Below are positions 37,865 to 50,025 of a stretch of 64,000 bases of DNA, piece after piece. This stretch comes from Emergomyces orientalis (Eukaryota; Ascomycota; Eurotiomycetes; Onygenales; Ajellomycetaceae). A model generated the notes under the pieces. That model saw only the letters and a program-made list of their open reading frames with translations. It was not told where the DNA came from and did no database searches. A program made the translations under genes and the position numbers. Numbering within the stretch: position 1 is the first letter of the stretch; each line of letters opens with the position of its first letter. The DNA lies in NCBI GenBank assembly GCA_002110485.1, contig MOWL01000025.1, forward strand, positions 744,001-808,000, written 5' to 3'.

Positions 37865-39241
37865 ATGGTTCAACAACCAGCTTCTCAGGGTGGGTCGAGG
37901 AAAATATCGTTCAATGTTTCCGATCAGTATGATATCCAGGACGTGATTGGGGAGGGCGCATATGGAGTTGTCTGGTCAGTTTAGCCATAATATTGCTTTT
38001 ACGAGGTTGTAGCCCTGACAGAATGCTTTAGCTCTGCACTCCATAAGCCTTCGAGTCAGAAGGTCGCCATAAAGAAGATCACACCGTTCGACCACTCGAT
38101 GTTTTGCCTGCGCACGTTGCGTGAGATGAAGCTCCTTCGATATTTCAATCATGAGAACATCATCTCCATCCTAGACATCCAGAAGCCCCGTAGCTATGAT
38201 AGCTTTACTGAAGTTTACCTCATTCAGGTACGACACGCGAAGCTCTTAATTTTTAAACGCACGCCGCTAATATACTGTTCAGGAACTCATGGAGACAGAT
38301 ATGCACCGTGTGATTCGTACGCAGGACCTTTCTGATGACCATTGCCAATACTTTATCTATCAAACCCTGCGAGCCTTGAAGGCTATGCACTCTGCGAATG
38401 TTCTTCATCGTGACCTGAAACCCTCGAATTTACTCCTAAATGCAAATTGCGATCTTAAAGTCTGTGATTTCGGTCTAGCCCGTTCTGCCGCTTCTACAGA
38501 CGACAACTCTGGGTTTATGACAGAATATGTGGCCACCCGTTGGTATCGTGCCCCAGAAATCATGTTGACCTTCAAAGAATACACCAAAGCCATTGACATT
38601 TGGAGTGTTGGTTGCATATTGGCGGAAATGTTGAGCGGAAAACCGTTGTTTCCAGGCAAAGATTGTGAGATTTGCCCGCCCGTATACTTTAGCTGAGCTA
38701 CTTATGCTACTTTTAAACCAAAACCCCCCCCCCCGACTGACCCATTTGAGCTAACTAGATCACCATCAACTCACTCTCATACTGGACGTCCTGGGAACAC
38801 CAACCATGGAAGACTATTATGGCATCAAGTCGCGTCGCGCTCGGGAATACATCAGATCCCTCCCCTTCAAGAAGAAGATACCCCTGAAGGCGCTTTTCCC
38901 CAAGACCTCCGACCAGGCTTTGGACCTGCTCGAGAAACTCCTCGCCTTCAACCCAGTCAAACGTATCAGTGTCGAGGATGCTTTGCGCCATCCTTACCTG
39001 AAGCCGTATCACGATCCAGATGATGAGCCAACGGCAGAACCGATCCCCGAAGAATTCTTCGATTTCGACAAAAATAAGGATTCCCTTAGCAAGGAACAGC
39101 TGAAAGGTAAAATCCTCTAGCGCTTGAATATCCCTCTCCCCCCAAATATTTATTTATTTATTTTCATTCATCTGTTCATTTTATAATCAAGCTAACCAGT
39201 ATCATTCTATAGTTCTTATCTTCGAAGAGATCATGCGGTAG
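37865..39241 (+). CDS. fus3: Fus3/Kss1-type MAP kinase (MpkB/Pmk1 orthologue)
   Basis: Serine/threonine kinase at the end of the pheromone/filamentation cascade, controlling mating, hyphal fusion, development and often virulence in fungi. Five exons, 37865-37974, 38032-38227, 38283-38664, 38759-39106, 39213-39241, join in phase to 354 residues, the standard length. Key elements: glycine loop GEGAYG (29-34), VAIKK (48-52), HRDLKPSN (144-151), DFG (164-166), activation loop TEY (182-184) followed by VATRWYRAPE, and the short last exon coding VLIFEEIMR at the C-terminus. The common-docking region follows the conserved RHPYLKPYHDPDDEPT. Sequence identity to MpkB-type kinases is obvious at almost every position. 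Confidence 0.97.
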
Positions 39242-40074
39242 GAGCCGATGAAAAACACAAATTTTTATCCTAACATGGAGAAACGGAAAATGTATCCAAG
39301 AAGTAAAACATAAAAGAAAAGAAAAAAACTTATCCCGCCCCGCTCGTTTTCTTTTCTCGCCCTCCCCCCTTTTTTCAAACATCCCCAGCAATATCGGCGT
39401 TTTGAGTGAGTGTGGGCAGACACGACAGACGATACAAACATCGAAAGTAAATGAATCTCATGGTCTAAATGGTCGATTTGATGATCAAATGATTTTTTTA
39501 TTGCATGGGTATTATTTCTGCTGGTTGGTGTACAGCTACTTGATTTTTATTTGACTTCTTCCTTTTTTTTTTTAAATCGTGCTCTGTTCTCATCTCGTAT
39601 TTCTCTTTTATCTCTTTTATGCTCTATCACTTTTCCTTTTCATTTCCCTTTCGTTTCGCTGTTGCTGGTTTTGGCAGTTAGCATGAGAAAATTTAAGATT
39701 GGTTTGGCTAAAGCATCGGTTCAAGCTGAGCAAGAAGAGTAAATGAGGGCCTCCAGATGATAATTTACCATCCCCACACCCTGGCACCCACATTTGTCCA
39801 CGGGTATTCGACATGTTCTTGATATGCACATTCCCTTGTCCCTATACCCTTCGCGCCATTTCTAGTGTCCAGAAAAGTATTGTTAGCTAGCCATAGTTCC
39901 ATTTCCTACGTGAACCACGAAACTTCTTCAGGTGATAAATACAGACCCGGTCCCTAATAAACTCCCCCACTACCACAGACACACCCTAATCAAATCCTTG
40001 ATGATCATTCCATCTCCCCACCCCTCCTTTTTCCACCAAACCCAACAACCCCACATCAAGCTACTATCCCAGCC
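39242..40074. other. Intergenic region
   Basis: 0.8 kb, A/T-rich with T runs at about 39565; no gene seen. Confidence 0.5.
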
Positions 40075-41067
40075 ATGCCACCAACAAACCTAAACTCCCT
40101 CATCCCGCCAGAAATCGCATGTCTGATCCTAGCGTCACTGCCCGATTTCACCGCCCTATTTTCCGCAATCCAATCCAGCCACTTCTTCCATGATACCTTC
40201 GCCACAGACAATAACGGCCTGTTCATCCTACGCTCCATCTTCCAACGAAAATGCTTCTTGCTGGAAACAGGAAAGTATGGCAGCGTGCTGCGCGACCTGT
40301 TTGACATCATACGCTATGCGGTTGTGCCCAGGGCCTGGGCGCGAGATGTATTTGAAGAGTGTTGGGGGTGTTTTGTGGAGAGGGGTATTGAGGAGATGTT
40401 GATACCCATTGGGATGGCATTGGCGTGGTCGCTTACTATTCAAAGACGAGGAGAACAGCGGAAGCAGCAGCAGCAGCAGCAGCAGCAGGGGCGGATACCA
40501 GCAGAACCAAAGCACTTGGATGAAGCCGTCGATCTTCTGGAAGGTATCTGGAAAGGATCCGCCCCCTTCGGATGGACTAAGTCGTGGTCTTCTTTTGCAG
40601 ATTTTCCTCTTAAGGACGAGCGGTCCACCGTGCCAGCATGGCCTTCAGTATATCCGCTTGGGGCGTCACTGGTGAAACTGTATGGTATACTGCCAAAGGC
40701 AAGAGACAACAGTGACAACGACAATAACAGCCGCGATAACATTCACATTAATATCAATAATGTTCGATCGCTGGCCAGGGAAAATATCCTAAAAGCGTTG
40801 AGGCCACACTACGACAAACTAGACGTCGCTGTCGTCGCTGGGATAAATATATATATTGATACCAGGACATATCAGGACGACTCTGGAGATTTGGCGAGAA
40901 ATGGGATACAGTTTTTGAATAAACCGGGTCAGCTCCGTCACAGGGGTTTTGGGGGCGGTGACAGACTCAGATATAGTGCCAGGCCTGAGGGGGATTTGTT
41001 GATGTTTTGGATGAGAATTGGGAACCGGCCCACGTTCCTGCCGAGGGATAGATTGTCGGTTCGCTGA
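40075..41067 (+). CDS. Hypothetical protein with F-box-like N-terminus and polyQ tract
   Basis: An uninterrupted 330-codon frame. The N-terminus, SLIPPEIACLILASLPDFTAL, looks like the F-box-type start of a large class of fungal proteins that may recruit SCF ubiquitin ligases; this assignment is tentative. A CAG run encodes eight glutamines, then comes an acidic/asparagine-rich middle. The frame stops at 41067, but the next frame immediately continues with very protein-like sequence: FADYHLGFGLSGYIVVWPV and AERDRFVETWRRDG, up to a stop at about 41242. A single-base frameshift near 41045 (real, or a sequencing error) would give a longer protein. No enzyme motif is visible. Confidence 0.65.
   Translation: MPPTNLNSLIPPEIACLILASLPDFTALFSAIQSSHFFHDTFATDNNGLFILRSIFQRKCFLLETGKYGSVLRDLFDIIRYAVVPRAWARDVFEECWGCFVERGIEEMLIPIGMALAWSLTIQRRGEQRKQQQQQQQQGRIPAEPKHLDEAVDLLEGIWKGSAPFGWTKSWSSFADFPLKDERSTVPAWPSVYPLGASLVKLYGILPKARDNSDNDNNSRDNIHININNVRSLARENILKALRPHYDKLDVAVVAGINIYIDTRTYQDDSGDLARNGIQFLNKPGQLRHRGFGGGDRLRYSARPEGDLLMFWMRIGNRPTFLPRDRLSVR
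40465..40488 (+). repeat. (CAG)8 microsatellite encoding polyglutamine
   Basis: Eight CAG codons in a row within the hypothetical protein gene, preceded by AAG and followed by GGG. Length is probably variable between strains. Confidence 0.95.
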
Positions 41068-41601
41068 TTACCATTTAGGGTTTGGATTGAGCGGCTACAT
41101 AGTGGTATGGCCAGTTTTGGAAGCTGAAAGGGATCGGTTTGTTGAAACATGGAGGAGAGACGGTGTTGACGCTCAAAGCTCTAGGGACATCATACGGGGG
41201 AAACAGAAGCGAGAGCAAAGGGGCTTGTATTTATCAATATAGTATCCACGGCAAGGCAAAAGAGTTGGGGAAAAAAGGATACAGGTGCAGACAAGGGCAG
41301 TGCAGCCTTGATCTTATTAACAAGTGGATAGGATAAACCTCTGGTATTCTCTTCATCCTAGGTATGGAATATAGATTGGTAACTATCTGAGATGCGAGCC
41401 AGATTAGGAGTATTGCAGAACACCGAAGTAACTCTATAGCAGGAGGCATCGTGGGGCGGAAAAGATCCGTTCATCTTCTATTTACGATCAACTTATATAT
41501 ACATTTGCATTATTATACACTATATCCCTATTCTATAGTATTGAAAGGATATTGAAATAGATCCATACACTTACAACCCATACATTCCATTGCGGACCCC
41601 C

Positions 41602-42809
41602 TTATCTCCCCTTCCTCTCCAACAAAAACCTTTCAATCCCCTTCCCAACCCCTTCAGGACTGGGTATTTCCGCGCAAACATCTGGCTCCACCCCATACCG
41701 TTTACGTAGATGATCTCTAGTAGTCGGGCCGATCGTTGCAATATAACAATCGCGCAGTGCCTCCTCAATTCTCCTCCTCTTCTTCTCTTCCACTCCATTC
41801 TCAGATGCTGATATATTCTCTCCTCCCCCTCCCTCCCCTTCGTCACCCGGAATCACTCCAAGCGTTCGAAGCATAGCCTCGCACCCAGTAGGCGAGAAAA
41901 CAACAACCCACATAGCCTGTTCGTCAGCGTGACCGTCACCATCCTCCGCACCGCTTCCCCTCTTTATCCTTCTCCTCTCCCTCGCATCCCTCAACGCAGC
42001 CGCGAACATGTCCTCAAACGACTCCATAACCCCCGTCTCATACACAATCAACTCCTCAACCTCTATCCGCCTCTCCAGTGGAAGTGTATCTGCCATGAGT
42101 GTCTTGGGGATGATATCTCGGTGTTGTTCGCCAATGAGGAAGAGGAGGGGAAGTTTATTACTTCCTCCTCTTGAGTTTGCGTAGTCATCTGCCCTTTCGG
42201 GGTCGGAATGTCTGTTGTAATTCGCATTATAATGGTCGAGCATGATATGCGCGAGTTTCTCACCCGTGCCCGCATCGTGGCCTACTATTTGGGAGTAGGG
42301 GAGATGCGATTCGCGCAATGTATTTAGGGAGCGGTAGGTGGCTGGTCCGACAGTGTAGAGGAGTAGGGATTTGGAGGCCATTGTAGATGTGGTTTCTATC
42401 GTATCCATGATTGGGGGGTTAGCATTTCGTGATTCACAATGATGTGTGTAGCATAATAACGCTGACTCTTCGATAATGAATAAACCCAAATTTCACAAGA
42501 AAAAAAAAGAAGAAAAGAAAAGAACATACCCCGTACGTCATCCATAATAACCCTTGCAAACCCCTCCACGGCTCTTTGGCTAGTAAAGATCAGCCCGCCA
42601 TATCGCTCCCTTATACTTCCAGAGACGAACAGGTCCCTCACCCTCCGCAGATTTGCCTCGAGAAACCTGTGTTCGAGGACGGGGACGAAGCAAGGGTCAT
42701 AGTGACCGAATGCGGAGAAGTATTCTTCGTACCCGTCGTGGGGGGTTGATTTGGTCTTTAGGAGGAAGATGGGTGTTTTGACGGGAGCGCTTGAGGAAGG
42801 GTTTGTCAT
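41602..42809 (-). CDS. HEM4: Uroporphyrinogen-III synthase
   Basis: Fourth enzyme of haem synthesis: cyclises hydroxymethylbilane to uroporphyrinogen III in the cytosol. Exon 1 (42530-42809) ends in CGG-G before a GTATGT donor. I place the acceptor at GATACGATAG because a CTAAC branch site lies about 20 nt upstream and phase is kept; exon 2 is then 41602-42395, total 357 residues. An alternative acceptor about 55 nt earlier also keeps frame. Family blocks: PIFLLKTKS start, GLIFTSQRAVEGFARV, LYTVGPATYRSL, PLLFLIGEQHRDIIPKTL, WVVVFSPTGCEAMLRTL and ATIGPTTRDHLRKRYGVEP. Overall identity is low, as is normal for this family, but the two-lobe pattern is clear. The acidic Gly/Glu insert before IATIGPTT is typical of fungi. 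Confidence 0.93.
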
Positions 42810-43292
42810 GATGATGATTCTGGTGACATTGGAAAATGAATGGAGAAAGGGGAAGTTGTTAATTTCTTGTTTGGCGGGGTGAGGACGGATTTATTGAAGG
42901 GGGAGTATATGGCGGGGAAGTTTGATATCAATAAAATATATGTTTGAGCATCCACCGCAAGAGCACGTCATCGGGTGAGCGAGCTGTAATATATTTCTTC
43001 TATGTAGGGTATCACATTTCACTTCAACTGAATTACAAAAATTAAATTAAATGAAAAGAAAAATAAAATAAAACCAACATCCTGCAAAATTACGAATGGG
43101 GATTAAAATACATCGCTCTCTAATCTGACAGGCTGCATTTGACACTTCAGCACCGAGAATTATACACGAAGCAAACACTCTAGACCTTAAATATTTACCC
43201 CCATCGCAAAAAATAAAAAACAAAAGAAAGTTAAAATTGATTGCATCTAGTTAAAGTACGAGTATATACATCTTTTAGAAAATACCAATGGT
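42810..43292. other. Intergenic spacer between HEM4 and the NDUFA9-like gene
   Basis: About 0.5 kb, A-rich on the plus strand (43030-43235). Contains the HEM4 promoter and the 3' flank of the next gene. No gene seen. Confidence 0.5.
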
Positions 43293-44974
43293 TTACTGGT
43301 CGTCGAGGACGTGCACGTATTTCTTGTCTTCCATTCTCTCTCTCTCCGTCGCTGGAGGCAGGTCAGCGTACTGGGAGCTTCGGTAACCTCGCTGTTGAAA
43401 AGAGTTGGCGTAAGCATTGGTTTATACCAAAAAGAAGAAAAGCAATCAGATTACGCTAGAATTCTTACATACCAAGTAGTGGAAAGTCAAGTTGCTCAGT
43501 TCAGCAGGTTCAATATCCAGGTCCTTGAATGTTTTGGCGGATGGGTCAATCTTCTGGTCGAGGAATTCCATCTCAACTTCATCTGCCGATATTGTTGGCC
43601 ACCAAATGAGTTTGTTGGCCCAGTAGGCAGCCGGCTTCATGATGCGTTTGGGCACGTTGAGATGTCTACGCTTCTTGATGATTTCACGGTCGACAAGCTC
43701 GGCAATCTCAGCAGTTGAGTAGTTCTTTGGGCCGTACAACTCGTATGTCTGCGCCACGGATGAATCGGTGAATAGCATTTTCTCAAGAGCTTGGCCAACA
43801 TCGATAGCCTTTTGAGGAGAAAAAAATTAGCCGTGAGCTTTACACAAATGTACGGGGCCGCCTACATGGACTGGCCAATATCGCTCCTTCATATGATTGG
43901 AAGTAAACAGGTTGGTTATGCCGGCAAGCTTGTGAAGCAAATTGTCCTCGAATCCAAACATCGGCGCTGGTCTAACAATCGTTGTTTCCGGGAATATCAT
44001 CCTAGCAAGCTTCTCGCCTCGAGCCTAATGGGAGAGTTAGTGGATATACGACTGCCAGCTATCTTCGGGAATCATACTTTGGTCCGGAAGAATTCAGAAG
44101 GTGAAGTTGGATCCGCATTGTAGGAAGAAACATGGATAAAGCGGTCAACATCGTATTTAGCAGTAGCTTCCGCAATTCTCTGTAAGCCATCGATGTGGAC
44201 ATCCTCGTACGAAAAGTTCCTGCAGAAAGATTTTCAGTAAGGGTGTAACGATTTAGAATGGCTCTACCGGAAACCACATACTTTGTCGGATATTTTCTGC
44301 CCACAAGGTTGTAGACGACGTCCGAATGGCGCACGCTCTCCTCAATCGATTGTGTGTTTCGAAGGTCGTACTCCTATAAAAAAGTATGCGAGTCAGCGGG
44401 TGGGATCACATATTGTAGTGCTCCCCAATTGAATCTCACCATGAAAACAACTCTTCCCAAATCGCCGGTAACCTTCAAATGGCGTTTTGCCATCTCCTCT
44501 CGGTAAGGGACGATCACAGTACATCCTTGGCGAGCTAGATACCGCATATTCTCCGTTAACTTTTCAATCCGTTCCACAAGTCGCCCCCGGTGTTGATATG
44601 CATACCAAGTCTGTTCACAATATAACGACCCAAAAAACCTGTAGCACCGAAGACCGTAGCGGTATGTCCTGAAAAATAAAATGAAAAGCCATTCAGTAAA
44701 ATGAAGCCGGCGCGAGACGAGCTGTGGGAGAAATACCTCCAAGAGACGAGCTGTTGAATTAAAACCGACTTGTTAGCACTCAGACCTATCCGAAAACGGA
44801 GCAATTGGTCTCATACCGTCCGCCCTGGACCTTAATAATTGGCGTCCCGGTCCGGGTGATGTAGACATCTTGTATATTTCGGCGCTGGATGTGAGGTTGA
44901 GTTCGAACTGCTGGCAGTGGGGTGGTGACTACCCGCGAGCCCAGGGCGGCCTGGATGGCGCGGCACTTCTGCAT
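43293..44974 (-). CDS. NDUFA9: NADH:ubiquinone oxidoreductase 39/40-kDa subunit (NDUFA9-like)
   Basis: An accessory subunit of mitochondrial complex I with an SDR-like fold that binds NADPH without being catalytic. I reconstruct nine exons: 44817-44974, 44737-44750, 44606-44668, 44440-44534, 44282-44373, 44078-44219, 43866-44024, 43473-43808, 43293-43391. Phases all agree and give 385 residues. Exon 2 is only 14 nt; it is required to read GGRSSLGGHTATVFGATGFLG. GATGFLG (65-71) is the nucleotide-binding loop. Later come DVVYNLVGRKYPTKNF, RFIHVSSYNADP, RPAPMFGFEDNLLHKLA and the C-terminus ending in HVLDDQ. A basic N-terminal presequence precedes. An upstream in-frame ATG at 45028 would add 18 residues. 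Simple gene callers are likely to break this gene. Confidence 0.93.
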
Positions 44975-46046
44975 TGTAATCGGATCAATTGACCATGCAA
45001 TGATATCCGGGGAAACGGAATGTGTCAAGGAACCGCCAGGGGCGCAATGGCGGAAGTCAAGTAGCGCTCCTGCGGCGTTGCGTGAGGTTAAAGCTGTGTA
45101 CTTGTTTGTCTTGCGGATGTCTCTGGTCTTGGTGTAAGGTTGATGGAGGCTACGGCTCGTCCTAAAGGGGAATAGTCGACATTCAGCAGCAAATAAGACG
45201 GCTTATGTAACTTATAGGATCTGCTGTCAGAACTCGGTATTTTTTATAAATAAATAAAAAACCCCTTTAGAAAATCAGCAATGTACGATTATAATAAGGC
45301 TTCCGACATTACGGAGTAGAGAAGCATAAATGTATTGATTGTTCCACTGTAATCACTGCCACTGATACAATGTTTTGAGCGCTGGTAGGTTGCTAAGTCC
45401 TCAGAAAGTTTAAGCCTCACTCTCAACCCAGTACAATACCCACTTAAAAATTTCCCGAGTATAGATAAGTTACCTTAAGATATACTAGGGCTACCCTAGT
45501 CACGTGTCCCCGATTATATCGTTGCCAGCGTGTTCATTAGCTAGTTTAGCACCCATCATGCACATATTCTTTCATATATCTTAGCTAGCGAGCGCCCCAT
45601 CATAAGAGGATCTTCAACCTTACGTGACTGCAGTAGCCGTAGCACCATCCAACAAAATTATCTTCATTCGCGGGGTCGGGTTAAAGATAGTCCATATGGA
45701 GAGCCTAGTCTACAATTTTGCAGTTCAAAAACCGTAGGTTGGGCACCAAGCATCAGGCAGTTGCATGGTCTTCGCCACAACCCATTCAGGTTCAAATTGA
45801 GCGTTCAGACCCGAAAAATTCCGCAAATACCTTTCCTGCCTTTTGGTCCATTAATCAAGCCCCTGTTATCGCTGAAGCATATGTGAGTCATCCTGGAAAT
45901 GCAGCCATCGTCGTCGCTGTCGTTGCCAGTGGTCTGTTCCAACCCTTGACACAGTGCTAGCGAGTCACTATTCTTATGGGCTTGTAGTCTGTTTTATTAA
46001 TACACCACCAATATAATAGCCTGGAACATCTTCTCTGTCGGTCAAC
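44975..46046. other. Intergenic region, no gene recognised
   Basis: About 1 kb; a short plus-strand frame at 45718-45960 has no recognised family. No tRNA or repeat seen. Confidence 0.45.
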
Positions 46047-47072
46047 ATGGCTTCGTGGCCCAAAAGGCAACACGTGTGCAGAGGAAATAAAGAGCCACAC
46101 GGTGAGAGTCGTGATTCGCGCCGGGCTACTTCTCACTGATAATTAATCGACAGGTAAACATCAGAACGGACGGCCACATACTCTTAGCCGAAGGATCACA
46201 CGCCTTTGCAATACACACCAAGCCGATGAGTGCGACATCGAGCAAGGAGTCTTATTCCCGCCGACCACGAATCGACCCCGAGGTACTGTATGACAGCCAT
46301 AGCAAGCCAGGTTTCTCAATAAGAAGCTAACTTTACAGAATAGCTCTTTCATGACCATAACCGGAAGCGTAAGCAGGTTGAGCCACTTCAGCGTCCACTT
46401 GAGCGGTTTCGAAAGCGGCGGCGGGTCGGTCATTCACCTCCAGTTGAGAAAGTAGGAGACGGGAAACGAAACGAAACCAATTACCCTCTGACACACCAAT
46501 CGAACAAACGACTTCGAACTGACAGCTCCGTCAAATATTGGATACTGCATAACTATCGGTGGCCCAAGCAGTCATTGGAATGCAACTCCATGGAATCCTT
46601 CCTTGCACGACTGAAAATCTTGTCCCTTCGTCGAACAAAATCCAGTGCGAGTTTGAGCTTAGCGAGCGAATCTAGTTCACGAGGAGCGAAAAGCAGTCCT
46701 TACAGTGATAAGAATTGCGAATTATTTCTGGAAACCAAAAGAAGCTTCCTGTATGAGCATGAGGATGGCATCAGTTACGATAGCAAGATACGCTGTCGGC
46801 AACTGCTGGAGAATACTCCCAAAGTTCCTAGAGGTACCAGGTTCGACGATGATGCATTCGAATCAACGTGTCGGAGGGTACAAAGAAAAAACGAAACTGG
46901 CGTCTCCATTCTCATTACAGAATTGATTATTCCTTTTGCCGAAGACACAATTTATTCTCATGGCGTCAAATTTCCACGTTTCATCGAAAGTTTTAATGAA
47001 GGTTGGGATAGTTCGATTCCGCTTGATGATGTCCAGCGACTTCCACAATCCGGTCAACTTCTTTGCAGATAG
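46047..47072 (+). pseudogene. Broken member of an uncharacterised ascomycete family (probably DUF7924-like)
   Basis: Starts with a basic N-terminus (MASWPKRQHV, ATG at 46047), a plausible 52-nt intron (46102-46153), a second basic exon, and a second candidate intron (46283 to about 46338) with a CTAAC branch. Right after that intron an in-frame TAG (46341-46343) appears, then the frame continues KRKQVEPLQRPLERF, SNKRLRTDSSVKYWIL and onward. Near the end, DDDAFESTCRRVQRKNE and FIESFNEGWDSSIP match my memory of a big family of Eurotiomycete proteins of unknown function (I think DUF7924), whose sequence should then continue with a conserved Pro/Asp motif and about 200 more residues. Here it stops at 47072. 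A stop plus C-terminal loss suggests a pseudogene. Family naming is from memory. Confidence 0.55.
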
Positions 47073-47545
47073 AATAGAGATGTTAGAGGCTCTCAAGACC
47101 TGTCTTCTGCGCACAGTCCATGCAGCGACCGCAAGAGAGCCTCATATACAGCAAAAACAAAGGTAATTGATTTTGAAGATTCAGTAGAATATAAGACATT
47201 GCTTGCAGATGCGCGAATTTTGTCAGACCAATCGGTCTGGCTTAGTAATCCTTCCACCATATAACTTCCCACTTAGCTAGCATCCTTTAATCAATCAAGC
47301 TTTTTCACCTTCCACATGTTAAGGGATAGAAAGACGGTAGATTTGAGTCCAGAGTTAAGGAAATTGGATATTACTATTTATGGCGCCTCTGATTTTGACT
47401 GATTTAGAACAGTATAAGACCGACAAGCAAGGGCATGAGGCAAGAGGAGATATCACCACGCACGGACAAGGCTGTGTTTTAAATACAAAAGGGTACTGAT
47501 AGATTAAGTCCCACCTACTACGATTCACAAAACAGTTCTCTGCGC
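47073..47545. other. Intergenic spacer
   Basis: About 0.5 kb between the broken plus-strand gene and the 3' end of the minus-strand MFS gene; nothing recognised. Confidence 0.5.
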
Positions 47546-49378
47546 TTAAACGCGGCCAGACATCGAGCGCTCGCGGAGGATATAGTACCTCTCCGCTGTC
47601 TTTGTTCGGATCCGTTTCCCCCAAATCTGGAATCCAATAGATGAAAGATTGATGACAAAAACCAGCATTGCGATGATGATAATGGTATCACGGCGACCAT
47701 TGTATTCGAGCCAGGGTTGTATACCAAAAGTCGTGGCTCCGCAGATAATATTGCGAAGGAAATTCGAGAGCAGCACGATCTCATCCTCCATATCCGGATA
47801 ACTGTCCAGCGCATAGCCCATAGCAACCGGCGTGGACGCATCAAGGTAAATTCCGATAAGGACGAGTCCCAGGCATGGAACAATCCAATGGAGACCGTTA
47901 TCTGCCCCTAAGCCGTACAGCAGGACTCCGCCTGTTCCGACGAGAGGCATGAGGAGATAAGCCCAAAGTCTGTGTTCCGGCTCATAGATGCCACCCCGTT
48001 TTTTGGAAAGACGCAGAATCAGCCAGTCGGTGAATAACCCGCCCCAGAGAGTACCGATTCCTGCCCCGATAAGCAGCGCCAGGGGCATCAAACCAAGTGT
48101 CGAGGGACTGAAATTGTACGGTGGCTCCGAGAAGAAGGTAGCCAAAGTTGTCAGGACCAAACTGACCATGAATGAGCCCAGACTGAATTGGATACTCGTC
48201 CAAGTGGCTGCCGGCAACATGATTAACTCGAACATGGAAAATGCCAACTGCCAATATCCGATCTTGATGTCGTGGTTCCTTCTGAAGAGGGTCATTCTTT
48301 TGAGGTATTGAAGAGGCTGATCATCTGGTATGGGAGCCTCGGATTCGGGCAAATGATCGGGAACCTTCTCTGCATCATGATGAAATGTCTGCTCGTTTTC
48401 CTGGGCCTGTATTTGCTCCATATCATGCGGCACAGGGTTGCGTGCTTGAAAATCGTTCCTGGCGAAGGAAGATTCCTCAGCGGTAAAGAAGAACAGGAGT
48501 GTCACAACTCCAAAGAAAATGAGAAGATACTGGAAACACCATTCCCATCCCTGGGCATCTGCTATGTATCCTGCTGCCAGAGGTGGAAGAAAGTTACCGG
48601 CCACAATGACAAGCACGAATATACTGATCGCATTCCCTCTTTCGTGAAGAAAAGAAACATCCAGAAATGCCACATTGATTGTCGAGTATGCAGGGCCGGA
48701 CCCGAAGCCGGCCACAATCATATACGCCCAAAAGAGTTTGATATCCGTCATCATGCGCCCAAACACAAGACCAATCAGGATCAGGAGTGATCCGAAAAGG
48801 AAAGGAAGCCTTCTTCCATATTTAGTGGCCCATGGTTGTATGAATAGGATACCAATACCGCACATTAGCACTAGGAGAGCCTGTCCGTAGGTCAACATGG
48901 TATAGTTCGTGTTGAGAGCCACGGTCCAGACACCCCAGACCGGCGCAGTCCAGACGATGCTAGAAGAATCATAGTCAGAACGGAGAAGTCACTATCTTTT
49001 TCAACGGCTGCGGATCTCACCATGCATTCGCCAGAAATCCCCACAACGAGATGATTGTATAATGCCAAATCTTCTTTGCCTTGGACCAGTTCTAGTTCAC
49101 GAATCAGCCTCATGACATCGGCACTTAGAGGAAGTATCAATGTAAGTGTATACTGACAAGTGGATCATTCACAGTATTTGCCGGTTTAGGAATTTTCAAG
49201 GTCGAATCAGCCTTGTTGTTTTGCCCTGCGCTCGTGGATGTCAGCTCTATATTTTATGCATATGCTGGAATGGTCTCCGTGGGATCCAATGTATCAACTC
49301 ACCCAGATGCACGAGCAGCACAGTGCCTGGAGGATTCTCCGTCGTGTGTTGGAGTACTACTTCCTTGATGTCCGACAT
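47546..49378 (-). CDS. MFS transporter, DHA1/Hol1-like
   Basis: A 12-helix major facilitator. Exons 49303-49378, 49158-49246, 49021-49091, 47546-48959 join in phase to 549 residues. The cytosolic N-terminus has PPGTVLLVHL and then DPLNWSKAKKIWHYTI, the PxNWS motif that opens TM1 in fungal DHA1-type drug/polyamine/Hol1-like transporters. PWATKYGRRLPFLFGSLL is the signature loop between TM2 and TM3, and HERGNAISIFVL follows TM4. A central hydrophilic loop (about residues 270-330) separates the two halves. The substrate cannot be read from sequence. It is divergent from the Zn2Cys6 regulator and close to the amidase-like gene, which suggests a role in uptake or export for that small group. Confidence 0.9.
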
Positions 49379-50025
49379 TGAGCATATGTGTACGTATATA
49401 TCTTTGTGAGACGTTATATCAAGAACTAATAGCACGAGGGAGAAAGACGGGGTTGGCCAGTGGTTGGACTCGAGGATTGCCCAAGCATTTGGCTGGATTA
49501 AGGGCTTCTTTTATATGAAGGGTCAATCCTCAGGCTTCCCTCCTTCCTTTCTTTTCTTTTATATTATTCGTAATCCCAGCACATCGACCAAAAGCCATCA
49601 ACCATCCTCCCTTCACCCTCCCCGAACAGAAAAAAAGCAAAACGCCAAATCAGCAACTCTTTTCAAGGGTGCTCCTAGTTGGTTAGAAACTTGACGCCTC
49701 TTTCTGGGCGGGACGCTCTGGGACACGTGGGGGATCCTAGTCAACCTGCCTGATTCGGCCTAGGGTGGCACTTAGCCGCTGCCCTAGCTTTTCCTCCTCG
49801 CTTCCCCGCAAAAAAACGACACCCTATGCCCGCAAAGACCGAAAAAACTAAAAGCTGGGGTTGGACCTGGAGCTAGAGCTACAAGCTTGAAGCTGGCGAT
49901 ATGGATCATTGTGATGTTCCACTTTGGCCACTCCTACAAATCAGCCTACTACTATCAGCCTACTAGGTCTTGACTATCGCATACAGGATACCTTATAACG
50001 TTCTTGCTCGTCTAGCTTCAAGCTT
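49379..50025. promoter_or_regulatory. Shared divergent promoter of the MFS gene and the Zn2Cys6 regulator
   Basis: About 650 bp between two divergent start codons. It contains a palindromic CACGTG at 49724-49729. Divergent pairing of a transporter and a pathway regulator often reflects co-regulation; no specific operator for the regulator is evident. Confidence 0.45.
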
